The notes: generated by a model not told the origin, from the sequence alone. Shown: positions 1 to 8,071, counted from the stretch's first letter. The stretch is DNA of 32,493 bases from Clostridia bacterium (GCA_022790685.1 JAAVXQ010000110.1:1-32493); one strand, 5' to 3'. Numbers and translations are program-made.

Positions 1-165
1 GATTATTTCAAGAATTAATCCAAAATCAAAATTATTATATATTAGAAAGCCAATTACATAGGTTAGACCACTTAAAAGCAATATGATTTTACAAATATTT
101 AATAAGTTTAAAGATTTATCTATATAAATATTTCTAATATGTTTTTTATTATTTTCATCCTTCAT
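1..165 (-). CDS. Partial hypothetical membrane protein (N-terminus only)
   Basis: An open frame on the minus strand begins with ATG at 165-163 and runs off the left edge without a stop (55 codons). The first 25 residues are polar and lysine/asparagine rich (start MKDENNKKHIRNIY). They are followed by a hydrophobic stretch (KIILLLSGLTYVIGFLIY) that looks like a membrane segment. An AAAGG motif lies about 12 bases upstream of the ATG, a rather long spacing. I do not recognise the family from this fragment. It is divergent from uraA, so the 166-340 interval should hold promoters for both directions. Confidence 0.5.
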   Translation of the reverse strand, partial: MKDENNKKHIRNIYIDKSLNLLNICKIILLLSGLTYVIGFLIYNNFDFGLILEII

Positions 166-294
166 TTTTTACTAAAACCTTTCATAAATAGGATAACATT
201 ATTTTATAATATCTAAGTTTTTAAGTCAATCTATTTACTACAACTATCTTATGTAATAAACTGTTTCACAATATTAAAAAGAAAGAAATTTGTA

Positions 295-323
295 TTGCAT
301 TTTTTTACAATATATAGTAATAT
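295..323 (+). promoter_or_regulatory. Predicted sigma-A promoter for the uraA leader
   Basis: TTGCAT (295-300) and TAATAT (318-323) are separated by 17 bases. The predicted start near 330 gives a leader of about 220 nt before the uraA start codon. Confidence 0.5.
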
Positions 324-340
324 TTTTATGGGGAAATAAT

Positions 341-454
341 ATGGAATATTTTGTAGAAAAAATTGAAATTAAAAAATGCTATGAAAAAGCAAATGAAGTT
401 TGCTTTTATTTTAGATTTTTAAAAAATATTTCATTATATTCTTTTGGTCACTAA
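341..454 (+). CDS. Possible 37-codon leader ORF upstream of uraA
   Basis: ATG at 341 is followed by 37 sense codons (start MEYFVEKIEIKKCYEKAN) and TAA at 452-454. The stop lies inside the left arm of a terminator-like hairpin. A GGGGAAAT stretch ahead of the ATG could serve as a ribosome-binding site. The peptide has no recognised family. It may be a real small gene, a leader peptide whose translation affects the hairpins, or chance in AT-rich DNA. Confidence 0.2.
   Translation: MEYFVEKIEIKKCYEKANEVCFYFRFLKNISLYSFGH
385..407 (+). other. Hairpin in the uraA leader
   Basis: A perfect 9-bp inverted repeat (AAAAGCAAA / TTTGCTTTT) encloses a 5-nt loop and is followed by an AT-rich run. It lies about 55 nt after the predicted transcription start, ahead of a second, terminator-like hairpin. 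Confidence 0.4.
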
Positions 455-475
455 CTTTTGTTTAGTGATTTTTTT
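448..475 (+). terminator. Terminator-like hairpin inside the uraA leader
   Basis: TCACTAA (448-454) and TTAGTGA (462-468) form a 7-bp stem with a 7-nt loop, followed directly by seven T. It sits between the predicted promoter and uraA, so it is either a terminator for a small transcript or an attenuator for the permease gene. Confidence 0.5.
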
Positions 476-552
476 ATTTAATAGCAACATTTCCATAAGT
501 GTTATTAAATAAAATTTATAAAAATAATATTAATATAAAAGGGGAGAAAATC

Positions 553-1896
553 ATGGAAAAAAGTAAAATGGTTTTAGATGTAAACGAAAAACCACCAATT
601 GCAACTTGGATTATTCTAGCTATTCAACACGTATTTGCTATGTTTGGAGCAACAATATTAGTTCCAATTTTAGTAAATGCTGGGGCTGGAGAAACAGTAC
701 TTACAATACCAGTTGCATTAGTTACATCAGGTATTGGTACATTAATTTATATTTTATGTACAAAAGGAAAATCACCAGTTTATTTGGGCAGTTCATTTGC
801 TTTTATTGCACCAATTGCAGCAGCATATGTAAAAGGTGGAATATCAGGTGCTATGACAGGGGTTGTAGCAGTAGGTATTATTTATGTTATTTTTGCTATA
901 ATCGTTAGATTTATTGGAAAAGGCTGGATTGATAAGTTATTACCACCAATAGTAATTGGACCAATGATAATGATTATAGGATTAGGACTTGCTCCATCTG
1001 CAATATCTCAAATAGGATTAGGAACAGGGGAAGAAATAGCATGGAAAGGAGTTTTTGTTGCTCTTGTTTCATTTTTAGTAACAGCAATGGTTGCTGTAAG
1101 AGGAAAAGGATTTTTAAAAATAATTCCATTTTTAGTAGGAATTTTATCTGGATATATAGCAGCAGTATGTGTAGGATTAGTAGATTTTGCACCAGTACTT
1201 GAAGCTAGTTTCTTTAGTATTCCACAATTTATGATACCATTTGTAAGCTATATGCCAAGCCTTAGTGCACTACTTACAATAGCTCCAATTGCTTTAGTAA
1301 CAATGGCAGAACATATTGGAGATCATACAGCACTTAGTGCAATAGTAGGAAAAGATTTATTAAAAGAACCAGGATTAGAGAGAACTTTACTAGGAGATGG
1401 TATTGCCACAATAGTAGCAGGATTACTTGGAGGACCAGCAAATACAACATATGGAGAAAATACATCTGTAGTTGGTATGACAAAAATAGCTTCTGTTTGG
1501 GTAATTGGGTTAGCTGCTATTTTTGCAATATGCCTTGGATTTTTAGGAAAATTTACAGCATTAGTTTCAACAATTCCAAATCCAGTACTTGGAGGAGTAT
1601 CTTTACTTCTTTATGGATTTATAGCAGTTAATGGTTTAAAAGTATTAATAAAAAATCAAGTTGATTTTGAAAATACTAAAAATGTAATAGTTGCATCTTC
1701 TATGCTTGTACTTGGACTTGGTGGGGCTGCAATCTCAATTGTTAGCGGAGATTTGTCCGTTACAATATCAGGAATGAGTTTAGCTGCAATAGTTGGTATT
1801 TTAATTAATTTATTTTTACCAGTAGAAAAAGATGAAAATTCAAAAGAAAATAAAGAAAAAGTAGAAGAGAAAAAAGAAGAAGTAACAAATGCTTAA
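553..1896 (+). CDS. uraA: Uracil permease (UraA/PyrP, NCS2 family)
   Basis: A polytopic inner-membrane nucleobase:cation symporter that imports uracil for pyrimidine salvage. ATG 553 (447 aa) is preferred over an in-frame ATG at 499 because GGGGAGAAAATC lies just before it. The N-terminal segment QHVFAMFGATILVPIL is typical of uracil permeases. The two functional glutamates of the family appear as E253 (in MAEHIGDH) and E302 (in NTTYGEN), close to E241 and E290 of E. coli UraA. The last 25 residues are a lysine/glutamate-rich cytoplasmic tail. The gene is monocistronic, with rnpB downstream on its own promoter. The hairpins in the leader suggest attenuation, but no known pyrimidine riboswitch or PyrR site is evident to me. 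Xanthine permease is an unlikely alternative. Confidence 0.93.
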   Translation: MEKSKMVLDVNEKPPIATWIILAIQHVFAMFGATILVPILVNAGAGETVLTIPVALVTSGIGTLIYILCTKGKSPVYLGSSFAFIAPIAAAYVKGGISGAMTGVVAVGIIYVIFAIIVRFIGKGWIDKLLPPIVIGPMIMIIGLGLAPSAISQIGLGTGEEIAWKGVFVALVSFLVTAMVAVRGKGFLKIIPFLVGILSGYIAAVCVGLVDFAPVLEASFFSIPQFMIPFVSYMPSLSALLTIAPIALVTMAEHIGDHTALSAIVGKDLLKEPGLERTLLGDGIATIVAGLLGGPANTTYGENTSVVGMTKIASVWVIGLAAIFAICLGFLGKFTALVSTIPNPVLGGVSLLLYGFIAVNGLKVLIKNQVDFENTKNVIVASSMLVLGLGGAAISIVSGDLSVTISGMSLAAIVGILINLFLPVEKDENSKENKEKVEEKKEEVTNA

Positions 1897-1912
1897 GTTT
1901 TCTTTTGCATAT

Positions 1913-1941
1913 TTGACTATTTAAAGAAAAAATAGTAAAAT
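1913..1941 (+). promoter_or_regulatory. rnpB promoter
   Basis: TTGACT (1913-1918), a 17-base spacer and TAAAAT (1936-1941). The expected transcription start, about 7 bases downstream, coincides with the 5' end of the RNase P RNA P1 helix at 1947. Confidence 0.75.
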
Positions 1942-1946
1942 AAAAG

Positions 1947-2298
1947 ATAAGTAAATTGAATAGTCGCTGGTGAATACTGAAAAGTATCACGAGAGGAAAG
2001 TCCGGGCTCCATAGAGCGAAGATACTTGATAACGTCAAGCGAGGGTAACCTTAGGGAAAGTGCAACAGAAAATAACAGCCACTAATTTTTTGTGGCTCAG
2101 GTGAAAAGGTGAGGTAAAAGCTCACCAGTGATGCAGTGATGTATCAGCTGTGTAAACCCTATCTGGAGCAACACCTTGTAATGAGAAAGTTAAGGCTGCT
2201 CGCCATTTTCTCGATCTGTGTGGCTTGAAATATGTAGCAATACATATTCTAGATAAATGACTATTTTAAACAGAACCCGGCTTATAGATTTACTTATA
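1947..2298 (+). ncRNA. rnpB: RNase P RNA (A-type-like)
   Basis: The catalytic RNA of ribonuclease P, which matures tRNA 5' ends. The conserved GAGGAAAGTCCGGGCTCC core element is at about 1992-2010. AGGGAAAGTGCAACAGAAA follows, then GTAAACCCTATCTGGAGCAA, and the 3' core ACAGAACCCGGCTTA near 2270-2285. The ends pair perfectly as P1: ATAAGTAAAT (1947-1956) with ATTTACTTAT (2288-2297). The block GGTGAAAAGGTGAGGTAAAAG resembles the A-type (E. coli-like) specificity region rather than the Bacillus B-type. It has its own promoter and a strong terminator. Confidence 0.97.
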
Positions 2299-2302
2299 TA
2301 TC

Positions 2303-2334
2303 AAAAAGAGTAGGAAAGCTTCCTACTCTTTTTG
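2303..2334 (+). terminator. rnpB terminator
   Basis: A 14-bp perfect stem, AAAAAGAGTAGGAA (2303-2316) with TTCCTACTCTTTTT (2320-2333), and a 3-nt loop. The right arm ends in five T. Confidence 0.9.
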
Positions 2335-2381
2335 TATATAATATAAATTTAAAATGAAATACTTGTGATTTTAAATATTAC

Positions 2382-2410
2382 TTGAAATTATCTTAATTTA
2401 TATATATAAT
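2382..2410 (+). promoter_or_regulatory. Predicted promoter for the 2454-3249 gene
   Basis: TTGAAA (2382-2387), 17-base spacer, TATAAT (2405-2410). It lies 44 bases upstream of the GTG start. Confidence 0.65.
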
Positions 2411-2453
2411 CATCTTGTAAAACTGTATTAAAAAATAAGGGGTGAATCTACTA

Positions 2454-3249
2454 GTGAGCATTGCAAAATACATATTTCTTCAAAAAAGTTTAACTCAAAA
2501 AATAGAACTTGTGTATTATCTTAAAAAGAAACAGAATTTGTTTTTTGATAACTCTGTTATTTTAAAGACAGAGCTTGCTAGAATGTTTATGGACTCGATG
2601 TGCTTAGAGGTTGATAAAAATACAGTACTTACAGCATGTTTAATATATTCTTTAAAGAAAAAGAATGTAAAGCAAGATATTTCGGGTTTAAAAGAAGAAA
2701 AAAATGCAAATTATGAATTTATTAGGAAATTAGGATTTAATAAAAGATTTACCAAAATTTGTATGGAATATAATAGAATAAATGAGGATAAAGACTATAT
2801 AAGAGAAGCAGAAGGAGATGTTTTAGAGCTTATAGAAAATTTTGGAGGAATGCTTATGCATAGAGAGTCAAGACTTGCATTTTCTCCTAAAGAAGCAATA
2901 GAACTTTTAGAAACTAAAAATCTAAAAGGAAAGAAAAATAGATTTTTAGAAGATTTCAAGTTTTTTATAGATGTTATGGAAAATGCTTCAGATATTCGGA
3001 ATAATAACTAAACTACAAAAAAGCATAAATATTATAAAAAGAAATGATATTTCAGGAGCAATAAGAGCAATATATGATAGTAGAGATAGAATTGAAAATG
3101 TATTTTTGTTATCTGAAAATGAACTATTTGAAGATGAAGTTAATTTCTTTAATTTGATTAAAATAGCTAAAAAGAAGACTTTTGAACTTGTTAAATATAA
3201 TAAAGAAATGAGAAAAGCGGGTATAAGTATTAAAAAAGTAGCTGAATAA
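2454..3249 (+). CDS. Unrecognised protein, possibly a degenerate HD domain; joined by a +1 shift at CGG
   Basis: Two overlapping frames make one 264-aa product if the C of the CGG codon at 2997 is skipped. The first 181 codons start at GTG 2454, behind AAGGGGTGA. Another 83 residues (GIITKLQKSINIIKRND...) are then read in the +1 frame to TAA at 3247-3249. Without the shift, translation stops three codons after CGG (TAA 3009-3011). Residues about 45-150 have a helical pattern reminiscent of HD/HD-GYP domains (LARMFMDSMCLEVDKNTVLT, then an R..AFSPKEAIELL segment), but the His-Asp metal ligands are absent (LIYSLKK replaces the expected LLHDIGK). That resemblance is inference. The C-terminal part is charged and helical with no family I know. 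It is probably cotranscribed with endoQ 70 bases downstream. The function is unknown. Confidence 0.7.
2997..3000 (+). other. +1 frameshift site, CGGA
   Basis: In-frame codons GAT ATT are followed by CGG; the downstream frame continues as GGA ATA ATA ACT. Skipping C2997 joins the two coding segments. The unshifted frame ends at TAA 3009-3011. Confidence 0.75.
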
Positions 3250-3266
3250 AAATATATTAAGATAAG

Positions 3267-3292
3267 AGCATGTGAAGATAGTATCACATGCT
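3267..3292 (+). other. Hairpin without T-tract upstream of endoQ
   Basis: AGCATGTGA (3267-3275) and TCACATGCT (3284-3292) form a perfect 9-bp stem with an 8-nt loop. It is followed by TAAAATAAG rather than a T run, so it is not a standard terminator. It may stabilise or process the mRNA between two genes. Confidence 0.45.
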
Positions 3293-3319
3293 TAAAATAA
3301 GAAGAAATAGGAGGATAAA

Positions 3320-4507
3320 ATGTACGAAGTATTTGGAGATTTTCATGTACACATAGGAAGAAGCGAAAATGGAAAGCCTATAAAAATAACTGCTGCGAGA
3401 AGTCTTAATTTTGCAAATATTGCTAAAGAATGCGTTCAAAAAAAAGGAATTAATATTGTAGGTATAATAGATTGTGCTTCACCATATGTAATAGAAGATA
3501 TAGAGGAATTTTTAAGAAGCGGAGAAGCTTTTGAAATACCAGATGGAGGTATAATATATCAAAATAAAGTATGTATAATACTTGGAAGTGAAATTGAAAC
3601 TTCTGAGATAAATGATGAAGGAAAAACAGGAAGTGCACATAATTTATGCTATTTTCCAACACTTAAAGATATAAAAGCGTTTTCAAATGAAATGAAAAAC
3701 CATATACACAATATCACACTTAGTTCACAAAGAGCAGATATATCTGCATATGAATTAATAGATATAGTAACAAAATATAATGGAATATTAATTCCAGCAC
3801 ATGCCTTTACACCACATAAAAGTTTTTATGGAAATTGTACCTCCTCTTTAAAAAGAATTTTTAAAGAAAAATATGACCTGATACCTGGGATTGAATTAGG
3901 TTTAAGTTCTGATACATATTTAGCAGATAAAATTAGCGAATTAGAAAATAAAACCTTTTTGACTAATTCTGATGCACACTCTTTACCAAAAATTGCAAGA
4001 GAATATAATAAAATGCAAGTAGAAGATGTTAGTTTTAAGGAATTTGTGAAGGTTTTGAAAAGAGAAGATGGTAGAAAAATAGTAGCAAATTATGGACTAG
4101 ATCCAAAACTTGGTAAATATCATAGAACTTATTGTGAAGTATGTGATAAGAGAATACCTGGAGATGCTCCTGTAACAAAGTGCAATACTTGTGAAAGTAA
4201 GAATATAACAATGGGAGTTTTTGATAGAATTGAGATTATAAAAGATAAGAAAGAAACCAAAAGTCCTAAAGATAGACCTGAATATATTTATCAGATTCCA
4301 CTTACCTTTATACCAGGAATAGGAAAAAAGACTATTGATAAGCTATTAGAACATTTTGGAACAGAAATGACAATACTTCATAAACTTTCTAATGACGATA
4401 TAGAAGGAGTTGTAGGAGATAAAATAGCAAATAATATTATAAATGCAAGAGATGGAAAGATGCACATTGTAGAAGGCGGAGGAGGAGTTTACGGAAAAGT
4501 AGAATAA
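3320..4507 (+). CDS. endoQ: Endonuclease Q (YqxK/EndoQ family PHP nuclease)
   Basis: A DNA repair nuclease that in characterised members cuts 5' of deaminated bases (uracil, hypoxanthine, xanthine) and abasic sites. The PHP domain opens with FGDFHVHIGRS, the typical metal-binding D-H-H start. Further candidate ligands are in GSEIET, PAHAFTPH and NSDAHS. Residues about 273-293 hold a four-cysteine zinc ribbon (CEVC and CNTC). The C-terminal region carries a helix-hairpin-helix, FIPGIGKKTIDKLLEHFG, as in EndoQ. The length of 395 aa matches the Bacillus YqxK form. The start follows AGGAGGATAAA. The gene precedes spoIIM and xerD, as yqxK does in Bacillus. The symbol yqxK would serve equally well. 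Confidence 0.88.
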   Translation: MYEVFGDFHVHIGRSENGKPIKITAARSLNFANIAKECVQKKGINIVGIIDCASPYVIEDIEEFLRSGEAFEIPDGGIIYQNKVCIILGSEIETSEINDEGKTGSAHNLCYFPTLKDIKAFSNEMKNHIHNITLSSQRADISAYELIDIVTKYNGILIPAHAFTPHKSFYGNCTSSLKRIFKEKYDLIPGIELGLSSDTYLADKISELENKTFLTNSDAHSLPKIAREYNKMQVEDVSFKEFVKVLKREDGRKIVANYGLDPKLGKYHRTYCEVCDKRIPGDAPVTKCNTCESKNITMGVFDRIEIIKDKKETKSPKDRPEYIYQIPLTFIPGIGKKTIDKLLEHFGTEMTILHKLSNDDIEGVVGDKIANNIINARDGKMHIVEGGGGVYGKVE

Positions 4508-4532
4508 AATTTAATTTGATGAATACATTTTT

Positions 4533-4559
4533 AAAAGATGAAAGTAATTTCATCTTTTT
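4533..4559 (+). terminator. endoQ terminator
   Basis: AAAAGATGAAA (4533-4543) and TTTCATCTTTT (4548-4558) form an 11-bp stem capped by a GTAA tetraloop, with a T run at its 3' end. Confidence 0.85.
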
Positions 4560-4622
4560 ATTTAAAATATATCTTTTTATAATTAATAGAAATTATAAAA
4601 AAATACAAAGAGGAAAATAAGC

Positions 4623-5241
4623 ATGGAGAAACAAAAGAGTATATTATTAGAATATGTATTCAAAAATAAAAAGAATTTTATAATTATAATAACAATATTT
4701 TTTATAGGCATGATTATGGGAATTTTTTTGGTAAATAATGCGGATTACACTCAAAAAGATGAAATACTTAATTATGTAAAGAAACTAGAAGTAAACATAA
4801 AAGAAACTGATAGTATAAATACTACAGTACTGATATTTAAAAGTCTAAAAGACAATATTATGTTTATAATATTGATTTGGTTTTTGGGATGCACAATTGT
4901 AGGTAGTATTTTTATATATTTGGCGGTAGCATATAAGGGACTAATGCTAGGTTATACAATATCTGCAATAATAGCTAGTTTATCCATAAAGTCTGGGTGT
5001 ATTTTTTCGATTATCTCTTTATTACCACAAAATATTTTCTTACTTCCAGCAATATTTTTAATTTCTGAAAGTGGACTTAAATTATATAATGGAATTAGAA
5101 GACATTGTGTAAACTTAAAAGTTGAAGTGCTAAGACATAGTATAATTATGTTAATTTCAGCCCGGATTAGTGGTCATAGCTAGCTGTGTAGAGGTATATG
5201 TATCCACAAATTTATTAATATTTTTTAAAGATTTTTTATAA
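4623..5241 (+). CDS. spoIIM: Stage II sporulation protein M, with a +1 shift at CGG
   Basis: A membrane subunit of the SpoIID-IIM-IIP peptidoglycan machine that drives forespore engulfment. The order endoQ-spoIIM-xerD and the pattern of membrane segments support SpoIIM: one near residues 18-38 (FIIIITIFFIGMIMGIFLV), then several from about residue 80, including AYKGLMLGYTISAII and PQNIFLLPAIFLISESGLKL. Codons 1-180 are in one frame. The next codon is CGG (5163-5165), and that frame ends five codons later at TAG. Skipping C5163 continues as GLVVIASCVEVYVSTNLL to TAA 5239-5241, giving 205 aa, the normal family size with a hydrophobic last segment. RBS AGAGGAAAA precedes the start. It could be read as a pseudogene, but four other genes here carry the same lesion. 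Confidence 0.85.
5163..5166 (+). other. +1 frameshift site, CGGA (spoIIM)
   Basis: Codons TCA GCC are followed by CGG. Skipping one C gives GGA TTA GTG GTC and restores the conserved hydrophobic C-terminus. This is the only one of the five sites where the extra C lies in a short C run (CCC). Confidence 0.75.
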
Positions 5242-5246
5242 AACCC

Positions 5247-5275
5247 TTTACATTTTGCAATTAATTTGATATAAC
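5247..5275 (+). promoter_or_regulatory. xerD promoter
   Basis: TTTACA (5247-5252), 17-base spacer, TATAAC (5270-5275), just after the shifted end of spoIIM. Confidence 0.6.
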
Positions 5276-5322
5276 ATAAGTGCCTTATGTAAATTTAATT
5301 TAAAGATTGGAGAAAATTAAGA

Positions 5323-6204
5323 ATGGATAAACAGATTAAACTTTTTTTAGAGTTTCTTGAAAAAGACAAAAAGTTATCAAGTAACACACTACAGTCTTAC
5401 AAAAGAGATATTTTACAATATCAAGAATACATTAATAAAAATGGTTTTAATTTTTTAAAAGTGGATACAGATGAACTAAATGCTTATTTTGAGTATTTAA
5501 AATCTTTAAATAAAAAAACCTCAACTATTTCTAGAAATTTAGCTACAATAAGATCTTTTTATCAATTTTTATTAAGAAATAAAAAAATAAAAAAAGATCC
5601 AAGTATAGGTGTTGAATCACCAAAAGTAGAAAAAAAGGCTCCAAGTATATTAACTTCAAAAGAAGTAGAATTATTATTAGAACAACCAAAAGATATAGAT
5701 TTAAAAGGAATAAGAGACAAAGCAATGTTAGAATTTGCTTATGCTACAGGTATGAGAGTAACTGAAATAATTTCTTTAGATATAACAGATGTTAATATAG
5801 AAGAAAGCTATGTAACCTGTAATGTTGGAATGAAGAAAAGAAATATACCATTAGGTTCATTATCTTTAAAAGCATTAGTAGAGTACATAGAAAAGTCAAG
5901 ACCAATATTAATAAAAGATGAATCAAATAAAGCATTATTTGTAAACATAAATGGAAAGAGACTAACAAGACAAGGTTTCTGGAAAATTGTAAAATATTAT
6001 AAAGACCAAGCACATATAACAAAAGAAATAACACCACATGTACTTAGACATTCATTTGCAACTCATCTTCTTCAAAATGGTGCAGATTTAAAAGCAATCC
6101 AAACAATGCTTGGACATTCAGATATTTCTTCAACACAAGTATATATGCAATTTCAAAATGATAATTTAAAAGATATCTATAAAAAAGCACATCCAAGAGC
6201 TTAA
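5323..6204 (+). CDS. xerD: Tyrosine recombinase XerD
   Basis: A site-specific recombinase that resolves chromosome dimers at dif in the terminus region, with XerC or alone in some Firmicutes. The 293-aa length is typical. The N-terminal SAM-like core-binding domain (about 1-90) is followed by the catalytic domain. Catalytic residues are visible at positions almost matching E. coli XerD: R145 (in GMRVTEI), H239 and R242 (in HVLRHSFATHLL), H265 (in MLGHSDIS) and nucleophile Y274 (in QVYMQ). The start ATG is preceded by GGAGAAAAT. The place beside spoIIM matches the Bacillus xerD (ripX) location. It is not next to mobile DNA, which argues for the housekeeping Xer role rather than an integron or phage integrase. 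Confidence 0.93.
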   Translation: MDKQIKLFLEFLEKDKKLSSNTLQSYKRDILQYQEYINKNGFNFLKVDTDELNAYFEYLKSLNKKTSTISRNLATIRSFYQFLLRNKKIKKDPSIGVESPKVEKKAPSILTSKEVELLLEQPKDIDLKGIRDKAMLEFAYATGMRVTEIISLDITDVNIEESYVTCNVGMKKRNIPLGSLSLKALVEYIEKSRPILIKDESNKALFVNINGKRLTRQGFWKIVKYYKDQAHITKEITPHVLRHSFATHLLQNGADLKAIQTMLGHSDISSTQVYMQFQNDNLKDIYKKAHPRA

Positions 6205-6256
6205 AATAAACTAAGTTTAATTGGTTAAAATAAATTTAATGTATAAGAAAAAATAG

Positions 6257-6290
6257 TAAGCAAAGATTATAAAAGTCTTTGCTTATTTTT
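6257..6290 (+). terminator. xerD terminator
   Basis: TAAGCAAAGA (6257-6266) pairs with TCTTTGCTTA (6276-6285), a 10-bp stem, followed by five T. Confidence 0.85.
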
Positions 6291-6374
6291 ATATTTTTAA
6301 GAATATTGTTTACATAAAGGTTATTTTTCTAAAGAAATTTTTAATCTACATAAAGTATATAAAGCAAAAAATAC

Positions 6375-6403
6375 TTGACAGTTTACAATAATACATATAA
6401 AAT
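6375..6403 (+). promoter_or_regulatory. rny promoter
   Basis: TTGACA (6375-6380), 17-base spacer, TAAAAT (6398-6403). The leader to the ATG at 6508 is about 100 nt and A/T-rich. Apart from this promoter and the xerD terminator I see nothing else in the 6205-6507 gap. Confidence 0.75.
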
Positions 6404-6507
6404 AATAAAGTAGGATAAAATACAATATAAATTATATAAATTTTAAATATGTTTATGAAATAATTTAGTTGTACATTGAAAATTTAATAGAAAAGAGGTA
6501 GATAATT

Positions 6508-8052
6508 ATGCAATATGTTTTAATTATTGTTGCCACTATTCTAATCTCAGCTGTAATTTTTATACCAATAGGTGTAGTAATTAGAAAAAAAATTGCAGAG
6601 TCTAAAATTCAAAGTGCAGAAAAAGAAGCAAGAAGAATGATGGAAAACGTAAAGATAGAAGCCGAAAGTCTTAGAAAAGAAGAACTTATAAAGGCAAAAG
6701 AGGAAGTATTACAAATTAGAAATGAATTAGATCAAGAGATTAAGGAAAGAAGAGGCGACATACAAGCACAAGAAAGAAGATTAATTCAAAAAGAAGAAAA
6801 CTTAGAAAAAAGAGCAAATTCTTTTGATTCAAAAGAAAAAGAACTAGAAAGAAAATTTGCAGAAAATGAAATGCAAAGACAAAGCTTACAAGAAGTTTAT
6901 GATAAACAAGTAGCAGAGCTACAAAGAATATCAGGTCTTACTTCAGAACAAGCAAAACAACAATTATTAAATGAATTAGACAAAGAAATAACACAAGAAA
7001 AGGCAACAAAAATAAGAGAAGTAGAAGCAAAAGCTAAAGAAGAAGCTGTGAAGATAGGAAGAGAAATTGTAAGTTTTGCAATACAAAAATGTGCAGCAGA
7101 TCATACTTCTGAAACAACAGTATCAGTTGTTTCTCTTCCAAATGATGAAATGAAAGGAAGAATTATTGGTAGAGAAGGAAGAAACATCAAAACTTTGGAA
7201 ACACTTACTGGAATAGACTTAATAATTGATGATACTCCTGAAGCGGTAATTATTTCAGGATTTGATCCATTAAGAAGAGAAGTAGCAAGGCTTGCTATTG
7301 AAAAACTAATTGATGATGGAAGAATTCATCCAGCAAAAATAGAAGAAATGGTTGAAAAAGCTAAAGAAGAAGTTGAAGAAATTATAAAATCAGAAGGAGA
7401 AAGAGCAGCACTAGAAACAGGTGTTAACAATTTGCATCCAGACATTATCAAATTAATAGGAAAATTAAAATATAGAACTAGTTATGGACAAAATGTACTA
7501 AACCATTCAATAGAAGTATCAAACTTAGCAAGAATAATGGCTGATGAATTAGGTATTAATTCAAAAATTGCAAGACGAGCTGGTTTATTACATGATATTG
7601 GAAAAGCATTAGATCATGATATGGAAGGTACACATGTTGAAATAGGTGTGGACGTTCTTAAAAAGTTTAAAGAAAATGACATGGTAATAAATGCTGTTGA
7701 AGCTCATCATGGTGATGTAGAACCTTTAACTTTAGAAGCTGTACTTGTACAAGCTGCTGATGCTATTTCAGCATCAAGACCAGGAGCAAGAAGAGAAACT
7801 TTAGAAACATATATTAAGAGACTTGAAAAATTAGAATCAATTGCAGATTCTTTTGAAGGAGTTGAAAAATCTTTTGCTATTCAAGCTGGACGTGAAGTTA
7901 GACTTATTGTTAAACCAGAAAAAGTATCAGATAGTGATATGATTATTATGGCAAGAGAAGTTGCAAAAAAAGTAGAAAACGAGATGGAATATCCTGGACA
8001 AATAAAAGTAAATGTTATTAGAGAGTCAAGAGTAATTGATTATGCAAAATAA
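6508..8052 (+). CDS. rny: Ribonuclease Y
   Basis: A membrane-anchored endoribonuclease that starts bulk mRNA decay in Firmicutes. The N-terminus is a single membrane helix (residues about 3-25) followed by a long charged coiled coil (about 30-190). The KH RNA-binding domain shows IIGREGRN at residues 219-226. The HD hydrolase domain shows NHSIEVS, the HD pair H362-D363 in LLHDIGKALDHD, and EAHHGD. The 514-aa length and domain order are standard. The RBS AAGAGGTAG precedes ATG 6508. The gene has its own consensus promoter and terminator. No anomalies were seen. Confidence 0.97.
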   Translation: MQYVLIIVATILISAVIFIPIGVVIRKKIAESKIQSAEKEARRMMENVKIEAESLRKEELIKAKEEVLQIRNELDQEIKERRGDIQAQERRLIQKEENLEKRANSFDSKEKELERKFAENEMQRQSLQEVYDKQVAELQRISGLTSEQAKQQLLNELDKEITQEKATKIREVEAKAKEEAVKIGREIVSFAIQKCAADHTSETTVSVVSLPNDEMKGRIIGREGRNIKTLETLTGIDLIIDDTPEAVIISGFDPLRREVARLAIEKLIDDGRIHPAKIEEMVEKAKEEVEEIIKSEGERAALETGVNNLHPDIIKLIGKLKYRTSYGQNVLNHSIEVSNLARIMADELGINSKIARRAGLLHDIGKALDHDMEGTHVEIGVDVLKKFKENDMVINAVEAHHGDVEPLTLEAVLVQAADAISASRPGARRETLETYIKRLEKLESIADSFEGVEKSFAIQAGREVRLIVKPEKVSDSDMIIMAREVAKKVENEMEYPGQIKVNVIRESRVIDYAK

Positions 8053-8071
8053 TATATACCTATAAAACATA

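Noticed and set aside
166..340. Purine or PyrR-type riboswitch before uraA
   Set aside because: I could not find the conserved purine-aptamer loops or a PyrR-binding loop; only simple hairpins are seen.
4623..5183. spoIIM, tmk, vWA copy 1 and the permease as independent pseudogenes
   Set aside because: Coding quality and conserved motifs continue unchanged after each break, no other stops or shifts occur, and tmk is normally essential.
5323..6204. xerD as an integrase marking a mobile element
   Set aside because: The position next to spoIIM, the chromosomal Xer motifs and the lack of att-like repeats or cargo genes indicate the housekeeping recombinase.
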